Source of the DNA: Chitinophagaceae bacterium
GTDB lineage: Bacteria > Bacteroidota > Bacteroidia > Chitinophagales > Chitinophagaceae
Assembly (NCBI GenBank): GCA_003167015.1
Contig: PMUF01000441.1
Coordinates: forward strand, 1-8,168
Length of the DNA stretch: 8,168 nt
Reading direction: 5' to 3'
Shown: positions 1 to 6,370 of the stretch, in pieces
Position numbering within the stretch: position 1 is the stretch's first letter
Layout of the letters: the number at the start of each line of letters is the position of its first letter
Translations under genes and position numbers: made by a program
Notes under the pieces: generated by a model
Told to the model about the DNA's origin: nothing
What the model saw: the letters and a program-made list of their open reading frames with translations, nothing else
The model's database searches: none

Positions 1-534
1 GCTTCATACGGGCCCTATGCCCGGGCGATGGTCCGCATCTGCAAGGAGGAAAGTTTTCATCAGCGGCAGGGGTTTGAGATCCTGATGGTGCTCAGCAAGG
101 GCAGCGAGGCCCAGCGAAGGATGTGTCAGGATGCCATCGACCGGTGGTGGTGGCCTTCGGTGATGATGTTCGGACCTAATGATGAATCATCTCCCCATAC
201 GGCGCAGAGCATGCGATGGAAGATCAAGCGCTTTAGTAATGATGACCTGCGGCAGCGGTTCGTTGATGTTTGCGCCGAACAAGTGAAACTGCTGGGGATG
301 CGCCTGCCGGACGACCAGCTGAAATGGAATGAGGAAAAGCAGCACTATGACTTCGGGCCGATTGACTGGGAGGAATTTCGACAGGTCATTAATGGCAACG
401 GACCTTGCAATAAAGAAAGGCTGGCGGCGCGGGTACAGGCGCATGAGGATGGCGCCTGGGTGAGAGAGGCAGCGATGGTGCATGCTGAAAAAAGAAGACA
501 GCGGGCTGCGCCTGATCGGTATAAGGTGGCTTGA
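1..534 (+). CDS. paaA: Phenylacetyl-CoA 1,2-epoxidase catalytic subunit PaaA (3' part)
   Basis: PaaA is the di-iron catalytic subunit of the cytoplasmic phenylacetyl-CoA 1,2-epoxidase (PaaABCE), which uses O2 to epoxidise the ring of phenylacetyl-CoA. The frame is open to the left edge, so the start and N-terminal part lie outside; 177 residues remain. The fragment opens with a strongly PaaA-like stretch ([20 protein letters not shown]). Its EESFH at visible residues 16-20 fits the ExxH iron-ligand motif of the ferritin-like fold. [15 protein letters not shown] and the [12 protein letters not shown] stretch also read as PaaA. The ATG at 28 is internal, because the family-conserved sequence continues upstream of it. 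The TGA stop at 532-534 lies 17 bases before the paaB ATG, so the two are probably one transcript. Identification rests on recognised family sequence and on the paaBCD genes that follow. Confidence 0.95.
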   Translation, partial: ASYGPYARAMVRICKEESFHQRQGFEILMVLSKGSEAQRRMCQDAIDRWWWPSVMMFGPNDESSPHTAQSMRWKIKRFSNDDLRQRFVDVCAEQVKLLGMRLPDDQLKWNEEKQHYDFGPIDWEEFRQVINGNGPCNKERLAARVQAHEDGAWVREAAMVHAEKRRQRAAPDRYKVA

Positions 535-551
535 TTAATCAATCTTACGAT

Positions 552-839
552 ATGACGGAACAGCAATGGCCGCTCTGGGAGGTTTTCATCCGGAGCAAAC
601 AGGGCCTGGATCACAAGCATGCGGGCAGCATTCATGCCGCCGATGCCGCGATGGCGATTGAAAACGCCAGGGATGTGTATACCCGCCGGATGGAAGGGGT
701 GAGCATCTGGGTGGTGGAAAGCAAGTATATCCATGCATCGAATCCTGATGAGGCCTCCTCTCTCTATGACCCTGCCAATGATAAAATATATCGTCATCCG
801 ACTTTTTACGATCTGCCGGATGAACTAAAGCATATGTAA
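552..839 (+). CDS. paaB: Phenylacetyl-CoA epoxidase subunit PaaB
   Basis: PaaB is a small non-catalytic subunit of the phenylacetyl-CoA epoxidase that is needed for activity and for bridging the PaaAC core. The product has 95 residues, the usual PaaB size. It has the family features: an N-terminal WPLWEVFIRSKQGLDHKHAG, a helix rich in Ala that pairs with a YTRR motif, the IWVVES strand, and a conserved C-terminal part ending YDLPDELKHM. The frame can be extended to a TTG at 531, which would overlap the paaA stop. I chose the ATG at 552 because PaaB homology begins there. No Shine-Dalgarno is visible, as is common in Bacteroidota. The stop lies 3 bases before the paaC ATG, which suggests coupled translation. 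Confidence 0.95.
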   Translation: MTEQQWPLWEVFIRSKQGLDHKHAGSIHAADAAMAIENARDVYTRRMEGVSIWVVESKYIHASNPDEASSLYDPANDKIYRHPTFYDLPDELKHM

Positions 840-842
840 TCC

Positions 843-1592
843 ATGGACCGCAACTCCCATATCAATTATATTTTACAGCTGGCGGACAATGCCCTGGTGC
901 TCGGGCATCGGAACAGTGAATGGACCGGGCATGGGCCTATCCTGGAGCAGGATATTGCGTTGTCGAATATTGCCCTGGACCTGATTGGGCAGGCGAGATA
1001 CTTGTACCAGTATGCGGCAAAGCTGGCTGCGGGTGAAGTAACTGAAGATACACTGGCATATGGCCGGGATGCGTGGGATTTCCGGAACTGTCTGCTGGTG
1101 GAGCAAACGAATGGAGATTGGGGGAAGACGATCCTGCGACAGTTTTTATTCAGCGCCTGGCAGTATTTTTTTTATGAGCAGCTACAGCAGAGCCGTGACA
1201 GTGAGCTGGCGGCGATAGCTGAAAAAGCATATAAGGAAGTCGTATATCATCTGCGGTGGAGCAGCGAATGGGTGATCAGGCTGGGAGACGGGACGACGGA
1301 AAGTCATCAGCGGATGGAGAAGGCACTGGAGCTGCTGTGGAAGTTTACGGGTGAATTTTTCGTGCCGGCAGGATATGAAAAGGAAGGGATAGGAATAGCC
1401 GTCGATCCGGCCGTGATCAGACCTTTGTGGGAAGACAAAGTAAATGAAGTGTTGGCAGAAGCGGGGCTGAGGGCTAATCCGGAGACATGGATGCAGACGG
1501 GCGGAAAGGAAGGCCGGCATACAGAAGAGCTGGGATACCTGCTGGCGGAGATGCAATTTTTACAAAGAGCTTATCCCGGGTGCGAATGGTGA
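843..1592 (+). CDS. paaC: Phenylacetyl-CoA epoxidase structural subunit PaaC
   Basis: PaaC is the ferritin-like partner of PaaA. It forms the structural core of the epoxidase with PaaA but is not the catalytic di-iron subunit. The product has 249 residues, matching the family. It starts with a helix followed by ADNALVLGHRNSEWTGHGP and the ALSNIALDLIGQARYLY helix, typical of PaaC. A second helical pair contains WSSEWVIRLGDGTTES, and the C-terminus HTEELGYLLAEMQFLQRAYP is the usual PaaC ending. The start is the ATG at 843, 3 bases after the paaB stop. The last codons overlap the likely paaD start at 1586 by 7 bases, so paaC and paaD translation is probably coupled. Nothing in the sequence looks truncated or degraded. 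Confidence 0.95.
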   Translation: MDRNSHINYILQLADNALVLGHRNSEWTGHGPILEQDIALSNIALDLIGQARYLYQYAAKLAAGEVTEDTLAYGRDAWDFRNCLLVEQTNGDWGKTILRQFLFSAWQYFFYEQLQQSRDSELAAIAEKAYKEVVYHLRWSSEWVIRLGDGTTESHQRMEKALELLWKFTGEFFVPAGYEKEGIGIAVDPAVIRPLWEDKVNEVLAEAGLRANPETWMQTGGKEGRHTEELGYLLAEMQFLQRAYPGCEW

Positions 1593-2089
1593 TCAATAAC
1601 GATATGTCAATCCGGCGCATCTGGTCGCTGATAGAGCAGGTCAATGATCCGGAAGTGCCTGTGCTGTCGGTGGTGGACCTGGGTATTATCAGGGATGTCC
1701 GTGCGGCAGAGGGAGAAATCGAGATTACTTTGACGCCGACCTACAGCGGATGCCCTGCGATGGATGTCATCCGGATGAACATCAGGATGGTCCTGCTGGA
1801 GCATGGTTACAATAATATTACACTCACGACGGTGCTCTCACCTGCCTGGACAACGGACTGGATGAGTGAGCAGGGGAAGGAGAAGCTGAAGGCTTATGGC
1901 ATTGCTCCGCCGCTGCCGGTACAGCAGTTTTGCCGGCCGGACCTTTTCGGGCAGGAAGAAGCTATCGGGTGCCCGCATTGTCATTCCTATCATACTACGC
2001 GGATCAGTGAGTTCGGGAGTACAGCGTGTAAGGCGCTTTACCGTTGTGAAGACTGTAAGGAGCCTTTTGATTATTTCAAGTGTCACTGA
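1586..2089 (+). CDS. paaD: Phenylacetate pathway maturation protein PaaD (DUF59/MIP18 plus zinc ribbon)
   Basis: PaaD belongs to the MIP18/DUF59 group of iron-sulfur or metal-centre assembly proteins and is thought to assist maturation of the epoxidase system. From the ATG at 1586 the product has 167 residues, close to the usual PaaD size. The DUF59 part covers about residues 8-95, with DPEVPVLSVVDLGIIRDV at 21-38 and TYSGCP around Cys56. The C-terminal part (about 127-167) carries a Cys-rich putative zinc ribbon: CPHC at 129-132, then Cys148, Cys154, Cys157 and a final CH at 166-167. A second in-frame ATG at 1604 would give 161 residues and also fits. The 1586 start overlaps the paaC stop by 7 bases. 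The open frame extends upstream to 1487 inside paaC, but that part has no PaaD similarity. Confidence 0.93.
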   Translation: MVINNDMSIRRIWSLIEQVNDPEVPVLSVVDLGIIRDVRAAEGEIEITLTPTYSGCPAMDVIRMNIRMVLLEHGYNNITLTTVLSPAWTTDWMSEQGKEKLKAYGIAPPLPVQQFCRPDLFGQEEAIGCPHCHSYHTTRISEFGSTACKALYRCEDCKEPFDYFKCH

Positions 2090-2090
2090 C

Positions 2091-2106
2091 TAATTTTGTA
2101 TTTTTG
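2091..2106 (+). promoter_or_regulatory. Two back-to-back Bacteroidota -7 elements before paaG
   Basis: Two perfect matches to the Bacteroidota -7 consensus TAnnTTTG lie end to end: TAATTTTG at 2091-2098 and TATTTTTG at 2099-2106. They fill almost the whole gap between the paaD stop (2089) and the paaG ATG (2111). A TTTTG at 2063-2067 lies about 23 bases upstream of the first element, a little too far for an ideal -33 box. If either element is used, the paaG transcript would have a leader of only a few bases or none. It could be an internal promoter of the paa operon or chance in an AT-rich gap. Confidence 0.4.
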
Positions 2107-2110
2107 GAGT

Positions 2111-2887
2111 ATGGGGACCGTCTTATTCGAGATCCGCGACCAGATCGCATTCATCACGTTGAACCGACCGGACAAACTGAACAGCTTTACCCGGGAGATG
2201 GCCTTGCTGCTGCAAAACAGACTGGATGAGTGTGCAAGCCTACATGAGGTCCGGGCCGTCTATCTGACGGGGGCGGGTAAGGCATTTTCGGCGGGACAGG
2301 ACCTGGCGGAAGTAACCGATCCTCAAGGGCCGGGGCTGGAAAAGGTGCTCATCGAGCAATACAATCCTATCGTTACGCGTATCCGCAATCTCCCGAAGCC
2401 GGTGGTAGCGGCAGTGAATGGGGTGGCGGCCGGGGCCGGTGCGAATATTGCGTTGTGCTGTGATATTGTGGTGGCGGCACAATCGGCCGCATTCATCCAG
2501 GCGTTTTCGAAGATCGGGCTGATACCCGACAGCGGCGGCACGTATTTTCTTCCGCGGCTGGTGGGCTGGCAAAAGGCCATGGCGATAGCTATGCTGGGCG
2601 ATAAGGTCGGTGCCGCAGAAGCAGAGCGGATGGGGATGATCTATAAAGTTTACGACAATGAGGAATTCGGCGGGGCTTCCCGGGCATTGACTGCAGTATT
2701 AGCACAGTTGCCTACACGGGCTTTGGCATTGACCAAACATGCTTTTAATTATTCGGCTAACAATACGCTGGAAGAGCAGCTGATCCTGGAGGATGAACTG
2801 CAGCAGAAAGCGGCGCTGACAAAAGACTACAAGGAAGGGGTTGCATCCTTCCTGGAAAAGAGACCTCCGATGTTCAGGGGCGAATGA
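2111..2887 (+). CDS. paaG: Enoyl-CoA hydratase/isomerase, PaaG-like (1,2-epoxyphenylacetyl-CoA isomerase)
   Basis: A crotonase-superfamily protein of 258 residues. By position after paaABCD it most likely isomerises ring-1,2-epoxyphenylacetyl-CoA to oxepin-CoA, with a possible second role in double-bond isomerisation later in the pathway. The superfamily oxyanion-hole segments are visible as KAFSAGQDL (57-65) and NGVAAGAGANIAL (103-115). The segment GLIPDSGGTYFLPRL (136-150) holds Asp140, which lines up with the catalytic Asp of characterised PaaG (GLxPDSGG). The C-terminal helical part ends FLEKRPPMFRG, a normal crotonase ending. I chose the ATG at 2111, because the frame's upstream TTG at 2096 falls inside the promoter-like AT-rich gap. 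The stop overlaps the next gene in an ATGA arrangement. A PaaF-type hydratase is less likely given the PDSGG segment. Confidence 0.88.
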   Translation: MGTVLFEIRDQIAFITLNRPDKLNSFTREMALLLQNRLDECASLHEVRAVYLTGAGKAFSAGQDLAEVTDPQGPGLEKVLIEQYNPIVTRIRNLPKPVVAAVNGVAAGAGANIALCCDIVVAAQSAAFIQAFSKIGLIPDSGGTYFLPRLVGWQKAMAIAMLGDKVGAAEAERMGMIYKVYDNEEFGGASRALTAVLAQLPTRALALTKHAFNYSANNTLEEQLILEDELQQKAALTKDYKEGVASFLEKRPPMFRGE

Positions 2888-4155
2888 GTCGCTCACCAAA
2901 AAAATTAATTCCTATGCTTTACGAATTTAAAGGCCACCGGCCTATAGTGGATCCCTCTGCCTTTGTACATCCGCAGGCGGCGGTAACGGGGGATGTCTCC
3001 ATTGGCAGGAACGTATATATAGGTCCCGGGGCTGCCATCCGCGGGGACTGGGGCCGGATCATCATCGAAGACGGCTGCAATGTGCAGGAGAGCTGCACCA
3101 TTCACATGTTTCCCGGAGTAACGGTAAGGTTGAAGGAAGGGGCGCATATCGGGCACGGCGCGATCGTCCATGGCGCCGTCATCGGCCGCAACTGCCTGAT
3201 CGGGATGAACAGCGTGATCATGGACAACGTGGAGATCGGAGACGAATGTATCATCGGGGCGCTGACCTTTATCAAAACGGGAGAAAAGATTCCCCGTCGA
3301 AGTGTAGTCGCCGGTAACCCGGCTAAGATCCTGAAGGAGGTCACCGACGAAATGTTGCGATGGAAGACCGAGGGAACGGCAATATACCAGGCGCTGCCGG
3401 GAGAGATGCGGGAGAGCTGGGGTCCGGTGGACGAAGGAGAGGCGGAATGGCGGAGGAGATTAGAGGTAACAGAATACATTCATATCGGTGATCATCCGGG
3501 CAACAAGCCTTATAAGCCATGGAAAGAAGCATCAGAAGAGCCTGAGGACAATGTAGTGAAAGAGCCTGAGGCCGAATATGATGGCGACAGGCATTTTTCT
3601 CTCAAGGATTATCTCGATGTGGAGAAGCACTCGGGATTGCGGCATGAATTTTACCAGGGGACTATTTTTGCAATGGCCGGGGCCAGCCAGGAACATAACA
3701 GGATTGTGTTCAACATGACGCGTTCGCTGATCCTACAGATGCAGGGAAATTCCTGCGATATCTTTGGCAGCGATCAGCGTGTTCATATCCCATCCAATTC
3801 TCTTTATACCTATCCCGATCTGACTATCGTCTGCGATCCACCTATTATGTCCGGAGAAGAAGGGATGAGCATGACCAATCCTTCCGTCATTATCGAGGTG
3901 CTGTCTCCTACAACCAAAGATTATGACAGAACCACTAAATTCAGGCTATATCGGGATATACCCACTTTTCAGGAATACATACTGATAGACTCCCGGTCTG
4001 TGCTGGTGGAACATCATTATAAAGATGTAAATGGCCAATGGATATGCCAGACATCTGACCAATTCACCGATAGTCTTGCGGTAAAAACAGTGGACGTCAG
4101 TGTTTTATTGAGTGATATTTATAAGGGTACGGGGCTGCTAGGCGCTACGCATTAA
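2884..4155 (+). CDS. paaY: PaaY-like hexapeptide thioesterase fused to a Uma2 nuclease-fold domain
   Basis: A 423-residue two-domain protein. Residues about 11-205 are a left-handed beta-helix of the gamma-carbonic anhydrase/PaaY family, with hexapeptide repeats and the three metal-binding His of that family (His74, His91, His96). PaaY hydrolyses dead-end CoA thioesters formed in phenylacetate breakdown. Residues about 206-236 are an acidic linker rich in E, P and K. Residues about 237-420 match Uma2 (DUF820), a PD-(D/E)xK-like fold: His271, Asp297, YPDLTIVC (Asp312), [10 protein letters not shown] (Glu338), DYDRTTKF (Lys352) and EYILID. All motifs look intact, so the nuclease fold may be active, but its substrate is unknown. 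The first ATG overlaps the paaG stop (ATGA). The ATG at 2914 ([10 protein letters not shown]) fits the usual PaaY N-terminus better, so the true start is uncertain. No in-frame ATG precedes the Uma2 part, only a GTG at 3556. Confidence 0.9.
   Translation: MSRSPKKLIPMLYEFKGHRPIVDPSAFVHPQAAVTGDVSIGRNVYIGPGAAIRGDWGRIIIEDGCNVQESCTIHMFPGVTVRLKEGAHIGHGAIVHGAVIGRNCLIGMNSVIMDNVEIGDECIIGALTFIKTGEKIPRRSVVAGNPAKILKEVTDEMLRWKTEGTAIYQALPGEMRESWGPVDEGEAEWRRRLEVTEYIHIGDHPGNKPYKPWKEASEEPEDNVVKEPEAEYDGDRHFSLKDYLDVEKHSGLRHEFYQGTIFAMAGASQEHNRIVFNMTRSLILQMQGNSCDIFGSDQRVHIPSNSLYTYPDLTIVCDPPIMSGEEGMSMTNPSVIIEVLSPTTKDYDRTTKFRLYRDIPTFQEYILIDSRSVLVEHHYKDVNGQWICQTSDQFTDSLAVKTVDVSVLLSDIYKGTGLLGATH
3536..3571 (+). repeat. 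12-bp direct repeat in the PaaY-Uma2 linker
   Basis: AAGAGCCTGAGG occurs at 3536-3547 and again at 3560-3571. The copies are offset by 24 bases (8 codons), so both are read in the same frame and give E-E-P-E-D and K-E-P-E-A. The repeat sits between the two domains of the fusion protein. It could mark a small tandem duplication that lengthened the linker, or be a trace of the event that joined the two genes. Confidence 0.75.
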
Positions 4156-4160
4156 TGAAG

Positions 4161-4168
4161 TATATTTG
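4161..4168 (+). promoter_or_regulatory. Candidate -7 element for obgE
   Basis: TATATTTG is a perfect match to the Bacteroidota TAnnTTTG -7 element and is followed directly by CGC and the GTG start codon at 4172. A transcript starting here would be leaderless or nearly so. No clear -33 TTTG box is visible 19-21 bases upstream. Its position in the short gap between the fusion gene and obgE favours a real promoter, but the motif is short. Confidence 0.4.
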
Positions 4169-4171
4169 CGC

Positions 4172-5173
4172 GTGGAGAAATCAAACTTTGTCGATCAGAT
4201 CAGGATCTTTTGCAGGACCGGCCACGGCGGGGCCGGCAGTAAGCATTTTGCGCATACCAAATTCAACGACATGGCGGGACCTGACGGTGGAGACGGCGGG
4301 CGTGGCGCGCATATCATCCTCCGGGGCAGCAAACATCTCTGGACATTGCTGCACCTTCGATACTATAAGAATGTACTGGCCGAAAACGGCGAGAACGGCA
4401 GTGGCAACAACTGTACGGGACGATTTGGAAAAGATATTATCATAGAAGTTCCGCTGGGCACTGTGGCAAGGGATGAAGAGACCGGCAAGACAGAAGTGGA
4501 AATCCTCGAAGACGGTCAGGAGATCATCTGGTTAAAGGGCGGCAGGGGCGGCCTGGGCAACGCCAGTTTCGCCACGCCCACCAACCAGGCCCCCGAGCAT
4601 GCCCAGCCTGGATTACCCGGAGTGGAAGGTTGGAAAGTGCTGGAGCTGAAAGTGCTGGCTGATGTCGGACTGGTAGGATTTCCCAATGCCGGCAAATCCA
4701 CTTTACTGTCAGTGATCACCGCAGCGAGGCCCAAGATTGCCGATTATGCTTTCACTACTCTCACCCCCCAGTTGGGTATGGTGGAATATCGCGAAGGCCA
4801 GTCTTTCTGCATGGCCGATCTGCCGGGCATCATCGAAGGCGCAGCGGAAGGCAAAGGCCTCGGCCACCGATTCCTGCGTCATATCGAACGTAACCCTATC
4901 CTGCTCTTCCTCATTCCGGCCGATAGCAAGGATCATGCGGAGGAATTCCGCATCCTCGTCGGTGAGCTGGAAAAATACAATCCCGAACTACTGCACAAGC
5001 GATTTATCATTGCCATCAGTAAAAGCGATATGCTGGATGCAGAACTGAAAGAGGCGATTGCCCGCGAATTGCCGCCCAACATTCCACATTTATTTATTTC
5101 CGCCGTCACTCAACAAGGGCTTGTCGAGCTGAAAGATTTCCTTTGGAAAATTTTGAACGAAAAGCCATCTTAA
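4172..5173 (+). CDS. obgE: Ribosome-assembly GTPase ObgE/CgtA
   Basis: Obg is an essential GTPase that acts in large ribosomal subunit assembly and links it to nutrient state. The product has 333 residues. The Gly-rich Obg fold covers about 1-158 ([32 protein letters not shown]). The G domain follows: G1 GFPNAGKST at 169-177, switch region FTTLTP at 194-199, G3 DLPG at 216-219, G4 SKSD at 283-286 and G5 SA at 310-311. G4 has Ser in place of the usual Asn of NKxD; I recall Ser or Thr here in Bacteroidota Obg proteins, so this is probably lineage-typical. The C-terminal OCT domain is absent. I chose GTG at 4172 because [10 protein letters not shown] matches the family N-terminus; TTG at 4166 is the alternative but lies in the promoter-like TATATTTG. 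It starts 16 bases after the fusion gene and has no intrinsic terminator. Confidence 0.95.
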   Translation: MEKSNFVDQIRIFCRTGHGGAGSKHFAHTKFNDMAGPDGGDGGRGAHIILRGSKHLWTLLHLRYYKNVLAENGENGSGNNCTGRFGKDIIIEVPLGTVARDEETGKTEVEILEDGQEIIWLKGGRGGLGNASFATPTNQAPEHAQPGLPGVEGWKVLELKVLADVGLVGFPNAGKSTLLSVITAARPKIADYAFTTLTPQLGMVEYREGQSFCMADLPGIIEGAAEGKGLGHRFLRHIERNPILLFLIPADSKDHAEEFRILVGELEKYNPELLHKRFIIAISKSDMLDAELKEAIARELPPNIPHLFISAVTQQGLVELKDFLWKILNEKPS

Positions 5174-5217
5174 CAAAAAATTTATATAGAAGTATAGCTA
5201 TTATTCAATTTTGGACG

Positions 5218-5225
5218 TATTTTTG
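5218..5225 (+). promoter_or_regulatory. Candidate -7 element upstream of the secreted pair
   Basis: TATTTTTG matches the Bacteroidota TAnnTTTG -7 consensus exactly and sits at the end of an AT-rich run after obgE. The spacing to a -33 TTTG is not met. If used, it would give the gene at 5466 a leader of about 235 bases, long for this phylum. It is the only perfect match I saw in this gap. Confidence 0.35.
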
Positions 5226-5266
5226 CGTTATCCAGTACAGAAATCCACTCTGCAGCCTGCCGCACT

Positions 5267-5415
5267 GATTGCTGCCCCCCGATTGTACCGCCTCCCTGCT
5301 TGCGTCTAAGATTGTTGCCTCACATTGCACCCCTTCCGAATTGTTGCCTCATTGTTTTGCCGATACTTCATTGACGGATTTTATCCGCTATATCTGCCTG
5401 CCGCCGATTGCCGCG
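5267..5415 (+). repeat. Degenerate GATTG(C/T)(C/T)GCC repeats
   Basis: A short motif recurs in the obgE downstream gap: GATTGCTGCC at 5267, GATTGTACCGCC at 5281, GATTGTTGCC at 5310, AATTGTTGCC at 5339 and GATTGCCGCG at 5406. Copies at 5281, 5310 and 5339 are spaced exactly 29 bases apart. The copies at 5310 and 5339 share the longer core ATTGTTGCCTCA. The repeats are imperfect, and the C/T-rich background makes chance similarity more likely. Confidence 0.35.
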
Positions 5416-5465
5416 CCGCGCCTGCCTGCCATGTGCATTCGTAATCATCATTAAAACCCATTTAT

Positions 5466-5879
5466 ATGAAGTCGTCCATCAGCGCCGTTTTCGGCAAGCT
5501 TACCTTTGGAACACTCTTCCTTTTGACTGTCGCCGCAGCGAATGCCCAATCGACCGCCTCCGGGGCCGGTCCCGCAGACAATGCCGCTACGGTCAAGTAC
5601 CTCGGCACACAAGATGACATGATCGTTTTCAATGTCGCTTATGACAATCCGCAAGGCAACAAATTCCTGGTCACCATCAAAGACCAGGACGGTAATCAAC
5701 TGTACCAGCGGTTTTACAGCGATAAGTCTTTTTATAAACAGTTCAAGCTGCCCAAAACGGACAAGGATAAAGTCGTCTTTATTATCCGGAATGGCCAGGA
5801 AGCGCCTGTAGTGAAGACTTTTGCGGTCAATGTCAACAGCCGTTTCGTGCAGGAAGTCGCTATCAAAAAAATCGATTAA
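5466..5879 (+). CDS. Small secreted protein of unknown function, paralogue 1
   Basis: A 137-residue protein I cannot assign to a named family. The N-terminus is a clear Sec signal peptide: Lys2, a hydrophobic stretch LTFGTLFLLTVAAA, and a signal peptidase I site after ANA (residues 25-27), leaving a mature protein of 110 residues that starts QSTASG. The mature part alternates polar and hydrophobic residues, suggesting beta strands, with MIVFNVAYDN, KFLVTIKDQDGNQLY and VVFIIRN as the most distinctive segments. It has no Cys, no lipobox and no C-terminal sorting domain, so it is probably free in the periplasm or secreted. The start is the ATG at 5466 without a Shine-Dalgarno. The next gene, 19 bases downstream, encodes a paralogue. 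A small beta-sandwich fold is my inference only. Confidence 0.85.
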   Translation: MKSSISAVFGKLTFGTLFLLTVAAANAQSTASGAGPADNAATVKYLGTQDDMIVFNVAYDNPQGNKFLVTIKDQDGNQLYQRFYSDKSFYKQFKLPKTDKDKVVFIIRNGQEAPVVKTFAVNVNSRFVQEVAIKKID

Positions 5880-5898
5880 TCAGAAAAACCACCTATTT

Positions 5899-6312
5899 AT
5901 GAACGCATTATTCATCAACATCCGCAAATCTCTTTTGACTGCCCTGCTGGGCGGCGCCGGCCTCGTAAGCCTGGCGAACGGTAATGGTCCGGTTAACGGC
6001 GGGGACAACGCCAATACGGCCGAAGTGAAATATGTCACCCAGAAGGAAGGTGGAGGCATCTTCAATGTCCGGTACAACAATGCCGCCGGCAGCCGTTTTT
6101 CCCTGGTCGTACTGGATGCAGACGACGACCAGTTATACAGCTACGTTTGCTCGGAGAAAAATTTCGAGAAGAACTTCAGGCTGGCCGATCCGGAAAACTT
6201 TCGCAAGCTGGTCTTCATCATCCGCAATCTGAATGACAATACGACGCAGCGTTTTGAAGTCGAGGCAAGCGGCCATGAAGAAGAAGTGGTAGATGTAAAA
6301 GAATTGAAATAA
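5899..6312 (+). CDS. Small secreted protein of unknown function, paralogue 2
   Basis: Another 137-residue exported protein, paralogous to the one just upstream. In the best-aligned stretch of about 70 residues (VKY to VFIIRN) I count roughly 29 identities, including VKY, FNV, QLY and VFIIRN. The N-terminus has basic residues, then the hydrophobic segment SLLTALLGGAGLVSLANG, consistent with a signal peptide cleaved near ANG. The C-terminus is acidic (EEEVVDVKEL), unlike paralogue 1. The reading frame is open back to 5821, but that part overlaps paralogue 1. The ATG at 5899 is the start because the signal peptide begins there and its context (CCTATTTATGAA) resembles that of paralogue 1 (CCCATTTATATGAA). 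Both genes are probably one transcript, ended by the hairpin that follows. Confidence 0.85.
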   Translation: MNALFINIRKSLLTALLGGAGLVSLANGNGPVNGGDNANTAEVKYVTQKEGGGIFNVRYNNAAGSRFSLVVLDADDDQLYSYVCSEKNFEKNFRLADPENFRKLVFIIRNLNDNTTQRFEVEASGHEEEVVDVKELK

Positions 6313-6318
6313 AGCAAG

Positions 6319-6353
6319 AAGGGTCATCCGATCGACAGATGACCCTTTCTTTT
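6319..6353 (+). terminator. Rho-independent terminator, probably bidirectional
   Basis: AAGGGTCATC at 6319-6328 pairs with GATGACCCTT at 6338-6347, giving a perfect 10-bp stem with a 9-base loop, followed by TCTTTT at 6348-6353. It lies 6 bases after the stop of the second secreted protein. It is also 17 bases beyond the stop of the minus-strand lipoprotein gene. On the minus strand the hairpin is followed by CTTGCTTT, a weaker T-rich tail, so it may serve both converging transcripts. Confidence 0.88.
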
Positions 6354-6370
6354 GTACGTTGAATCCCTGC

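Larger units (their letters stand above)
5174..5465. other. C-rich, G-poor intergenic stretch with no recognised gene
   Basis: These 292 bases separate obgE from the first secreted-protein gene. The first 50 or so are AT-rich. From 5221 to 5460 I counted by hand 80 C against 45 G on the plus strand, a marked strand bias. No convincing hairpin terminator follows obgE. A 61-codon frame at 5269-5454 shows no recognisable protein features. The stretch could be a long 5' leader of the downstream gene, or a Rho-loading (rut-like) region that ends obgE transcription. Neither can be proven here. Confidence 0.6.

Noticed and set aside
345..797. 150-codon minus-strand open frame across paaA and paaB
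   Set aside because: Antisense to two confidently identified paa genes, with a His/Arg/Cys-rich product and no domain.
1487..1585. Upstream extension of paaD into paaC
   Set aside because: The extra 33 residues lie over the conserved PaaC C-terminus in another frame and have no PaaD similarity; starts at 1586 or 1604 fit the family length.
3490..4155. Uma2 domain as a separate gene
   Set aside because: No stop separates it from paaY and no in-frame ATG precedes it; only a GTG at 3556 without any ribosome-binding signal. A single fused gene is the simpler reading.
4155..4445. 96-codon frame with an ATG that overlaps the stop of the fusion gene
   Set aside because: The ATG overlap is tempting as a coupled start, but the frame lies over the N-terminal Obg fold in another phase and its product is not protein-like. 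ObgE clearly occupies this stretch.
5269..5454. 61-codon frame in the gap after obgE
   Set aside because: Cys/Pro/Leu-rich product without a signal peptide or domain; the open frame follows from the C-rich composition. No evidence that it is translated.
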